Assembly: GCF_029910095.1 (NCBI RefSeq)
Contig: NZ_CP094526.1
Location: 558,001-622,000 of the forward strand
Origin: Bradyrhizobium sp. ISRA464
GTDB lineage: Bacteria; Pseudomonadota; Alphaproteobacteria; Rhizobiales; Xanthobacteraceae
DNA length: 64,000 nt
Direction of reading: 5' to 3'
Shown here: one piece after another, positions 62,911 through 64,000 of the stretch
How positions within the stretch are numbered: the first letter of the stretch is position 1
Layout of the letters: each line of letters begins with the position of its first letter
Position numbers and translations under genes: made by a program
Notes under the pieces: generated by a model
Told to the model about the DNA's origin: nothing
Database searches by the model: none
What the model saw: only the letters and a program-made list of their open reading frames with translations

Positions 62911-64000
62911 ATGTCAGGCGTCTCATTGTTTCGGGCAGGGCCACAGCGCATGCATCAGATCGTTTCGGCGCGAGCGGACACATCCCGCCGCTGGTGGGTG
63001 CTTGCGATCGTCGTCGCCGCGCAGTTCATGTTCGGCGTCGATGCCTTCATCGTGAACGTGGCGATCCCGACGATTGCAACGGAGCTGAAGGCGACGCCGG
63101 CGCAGATCGAGGCCGTGATCGCGATCTACCTGATCGCCTATGCGACGCTGGTGGTGACCGGCGGCCGGCTCGGCGATATCTACGGCACGAGGAACGTGTT
63201 CATCGCCGGCGTCGCCGGCTTTTCGCTGACCTCGCTGTGGTGCGGCCTCGCGCAATCCGGCCCCGAGCTGATCGCAGCAAGGCTGGCGCAGGGGGCGACC
63301 GCGGCGCTGATGGTGCCGCAGGTGCTGGCGACACTGCATCTGTTGTTCTCGGATGCCGCCCGCGCGCGGGCCTTCGGCATCTACGGCGTCGTGCTCGGGC
63401 TCGCGGGTGCCGCGGGCTTCATGCTCGGCGGCGTGCTGGTGACGCTCGATCTCGCCGGCCTCGGCTGGCGCGCGGTGTTCTTCGTCAACGTGCCCTGCGG
63501 CGTCATCATCATCGCCGCGGCGCTGAAGATCATGCCGACCGTGCCGCGCCGCGTCGGCACGCGGCTCGATATAGCAGGCGCGCTCGTGCTGTTCGCGGGC
63601 CTGCTGTGCCTGATCGGCCCGCTGCTGTTCGGCCACGATCTCGACTGGTCGGGTGAGGTGTGGCTGGTGATGGCGGCGGGCGTTGCGATCGTGGCCGGCT
63701 TCGTGCGGCTGGAGCGCATCGCGGCACGCCGTGGCGGCATGCCGCTGATCGATCTGGCGCTGCTGTCGGACGTCGCCTTCATGCGCGGATTGGTCGCCGT
63801 GTTCTTCTTCTTTTTCGCCAATCTGTCCTTCTACCTCGTCATGACCATCTTCATGCAGAAGGGCTTGCAGATACCGCCGCTGCAGGCGGGACTGGTGTTC
63901 GTGCCGCTGGCGTTGACCTTCGTGGCCGCCTCGCGCCACAGCGGCGTGCGCGCCCGGCATCGCGGCACGCTGGTGCTGATCGAGGGCTGCGCCTTGCAGA
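62911..64000 (+). CDS. MFS drug-efflux-type transporter (partial, runs off right edge)
   Basis: The ATG at 62911 (MSGVSLFRAGPQRMHQ; the ATG at 62950 is an alternative) opens an MFS transporter that is still open at the window end after 363 codons. It has the motif A-like GGRLGDIYGTRNVF and several helices, such as WWVLAIVVAAQFMFGVDAFIVNVAIPTI, with the DHA2-type pattern IVNVAIPTI. The C-terminal half is outside the window. It probably exports drugs or metabolites by proton antiport. Its neighbour, the LLM oxidoreductase, is divergent. Confidence 0.88.
   Translation, partial: MSGVSLFRAGPQRMHQIVSARADTSRRWWVLAIVVAAQFMFGVDAFIVNVAIPTIATELKATPAQIEAVIAIYLIAYATLVVTGGRLGDIYGTRNVFIAGVAGFSLTSLWCGLAQSGPELIAARLAQGATAALMVPQVLATLHLLFSDAARARAFGIYGVVLGLAGAAGFMLGGVLVTLDLAGLGWRAVFFVNVPCGVIIIAAALKIMPTVPRRVGTRLDIAGALVLFAGLLCLIGPLLFGHDLDWSGEVWLVMAAGVAIVAGFVRLERIAARRGGMPLIDLALLSDVAFMRGLVAVFFFFFANLSFYLVMTIFMQKGLQIPPLQAGLVFVPLALTFVAASRHSGVRARHRGTLVLIEGCALQ

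Noticed and set aside
61163..62911. 582-codon plus-strand frame opposite the LLM gene
   Set aside because: Shadow of the minus-strand LLM oxidoreductase and of the repeat region.

Overview
The window looks like an alphaproteobacterial chromosome close to Bradyrhizobium. The support is high-GC coding sequence, an NrsF/SigF ECF pair, IS families and dispersed intergenic repeats of the kind common in that genus, and Bradyrhizobium-like core genes. These are a YccF-domain protein, GGDEF-EAL proteins, an HWE kinase, LLM flavin oxidoreductases and a P450. No database search was run, so family calls rest on motifs, length and context.

Layout. (1) 1-16.6 kb is a periplasmic copper, redox and cytochrome cluster, mostly on the minus strand. 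It holds c-type cytochromes, a Cox11-cytochrome c fusion, PCu(A)C, SCO, three thioredoxin-fold thiol proteins, a DUF411 protein, a multicopper oxidase and several small Met- or Cys-rich exported proteins. It ends with an ArsP-type permease and an ECF sigma factor with its anti-sigma factor. Four copies of a GTAACC-N16-CGAA-like promoter suggest that this sigma factor controls part of the cluster. An IS701-family element has split one small exported gene. (2) 16-24 kb is conjugative-element debris: a DUF736 protein, a membrane/coiled-coil protein, a group II intron whose reverse transcriptase has a stop codon, and a full-length RlxS/DUF3363 relaxase. (3) 24-38 kb is defence-like cargo. It comprises a DUF5131/TcmP pair whose third gene is split by an IS21-family element, three neighbouring genes that each carry the HEPN-type R-N-x3-H motif, an IS200-like element, and an unknown helical-repeat gene beside a primase-helicase of the TOTE conflict type. 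This ends at a tRNA-Arg(CCG) gene with a 42-bp partial duplicate, probably an island border. (4) 38.5-49.5 kb is core-like: a frameshifted LLM oxidoreductase, YccF, two GGDEF-EAL proteins, an HWE kinase, and a LysR regulator divergent from a BBE-type flavoprotein. (5) 49.5-64 kb mixes core and mobile DNA. It has a Tat-exported Hint protein, a lipocalin-like protein, two identical IS91-family elements flanking an SDR gene, a frameshifted DUF3237 gene, a P450, an LLM oxidoreductase and an MFS transporter that runs off the right edge.

How the parts fit. The left cluster can be read as one extracytoplasmic copper-handling and cytochrome-assembly module: chaperones (PCu(A)C, SCO, Cox11), thiol reductants and oxidants, an oxidase, and stress control by SigF/NrsF. 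The middle is a decayed mobilisable island carrying candidate anti-phage genes. Several genes are broken in ways that can be read directly: two IS-split genes with target duplications, one nonsense codon and two frameshifts.
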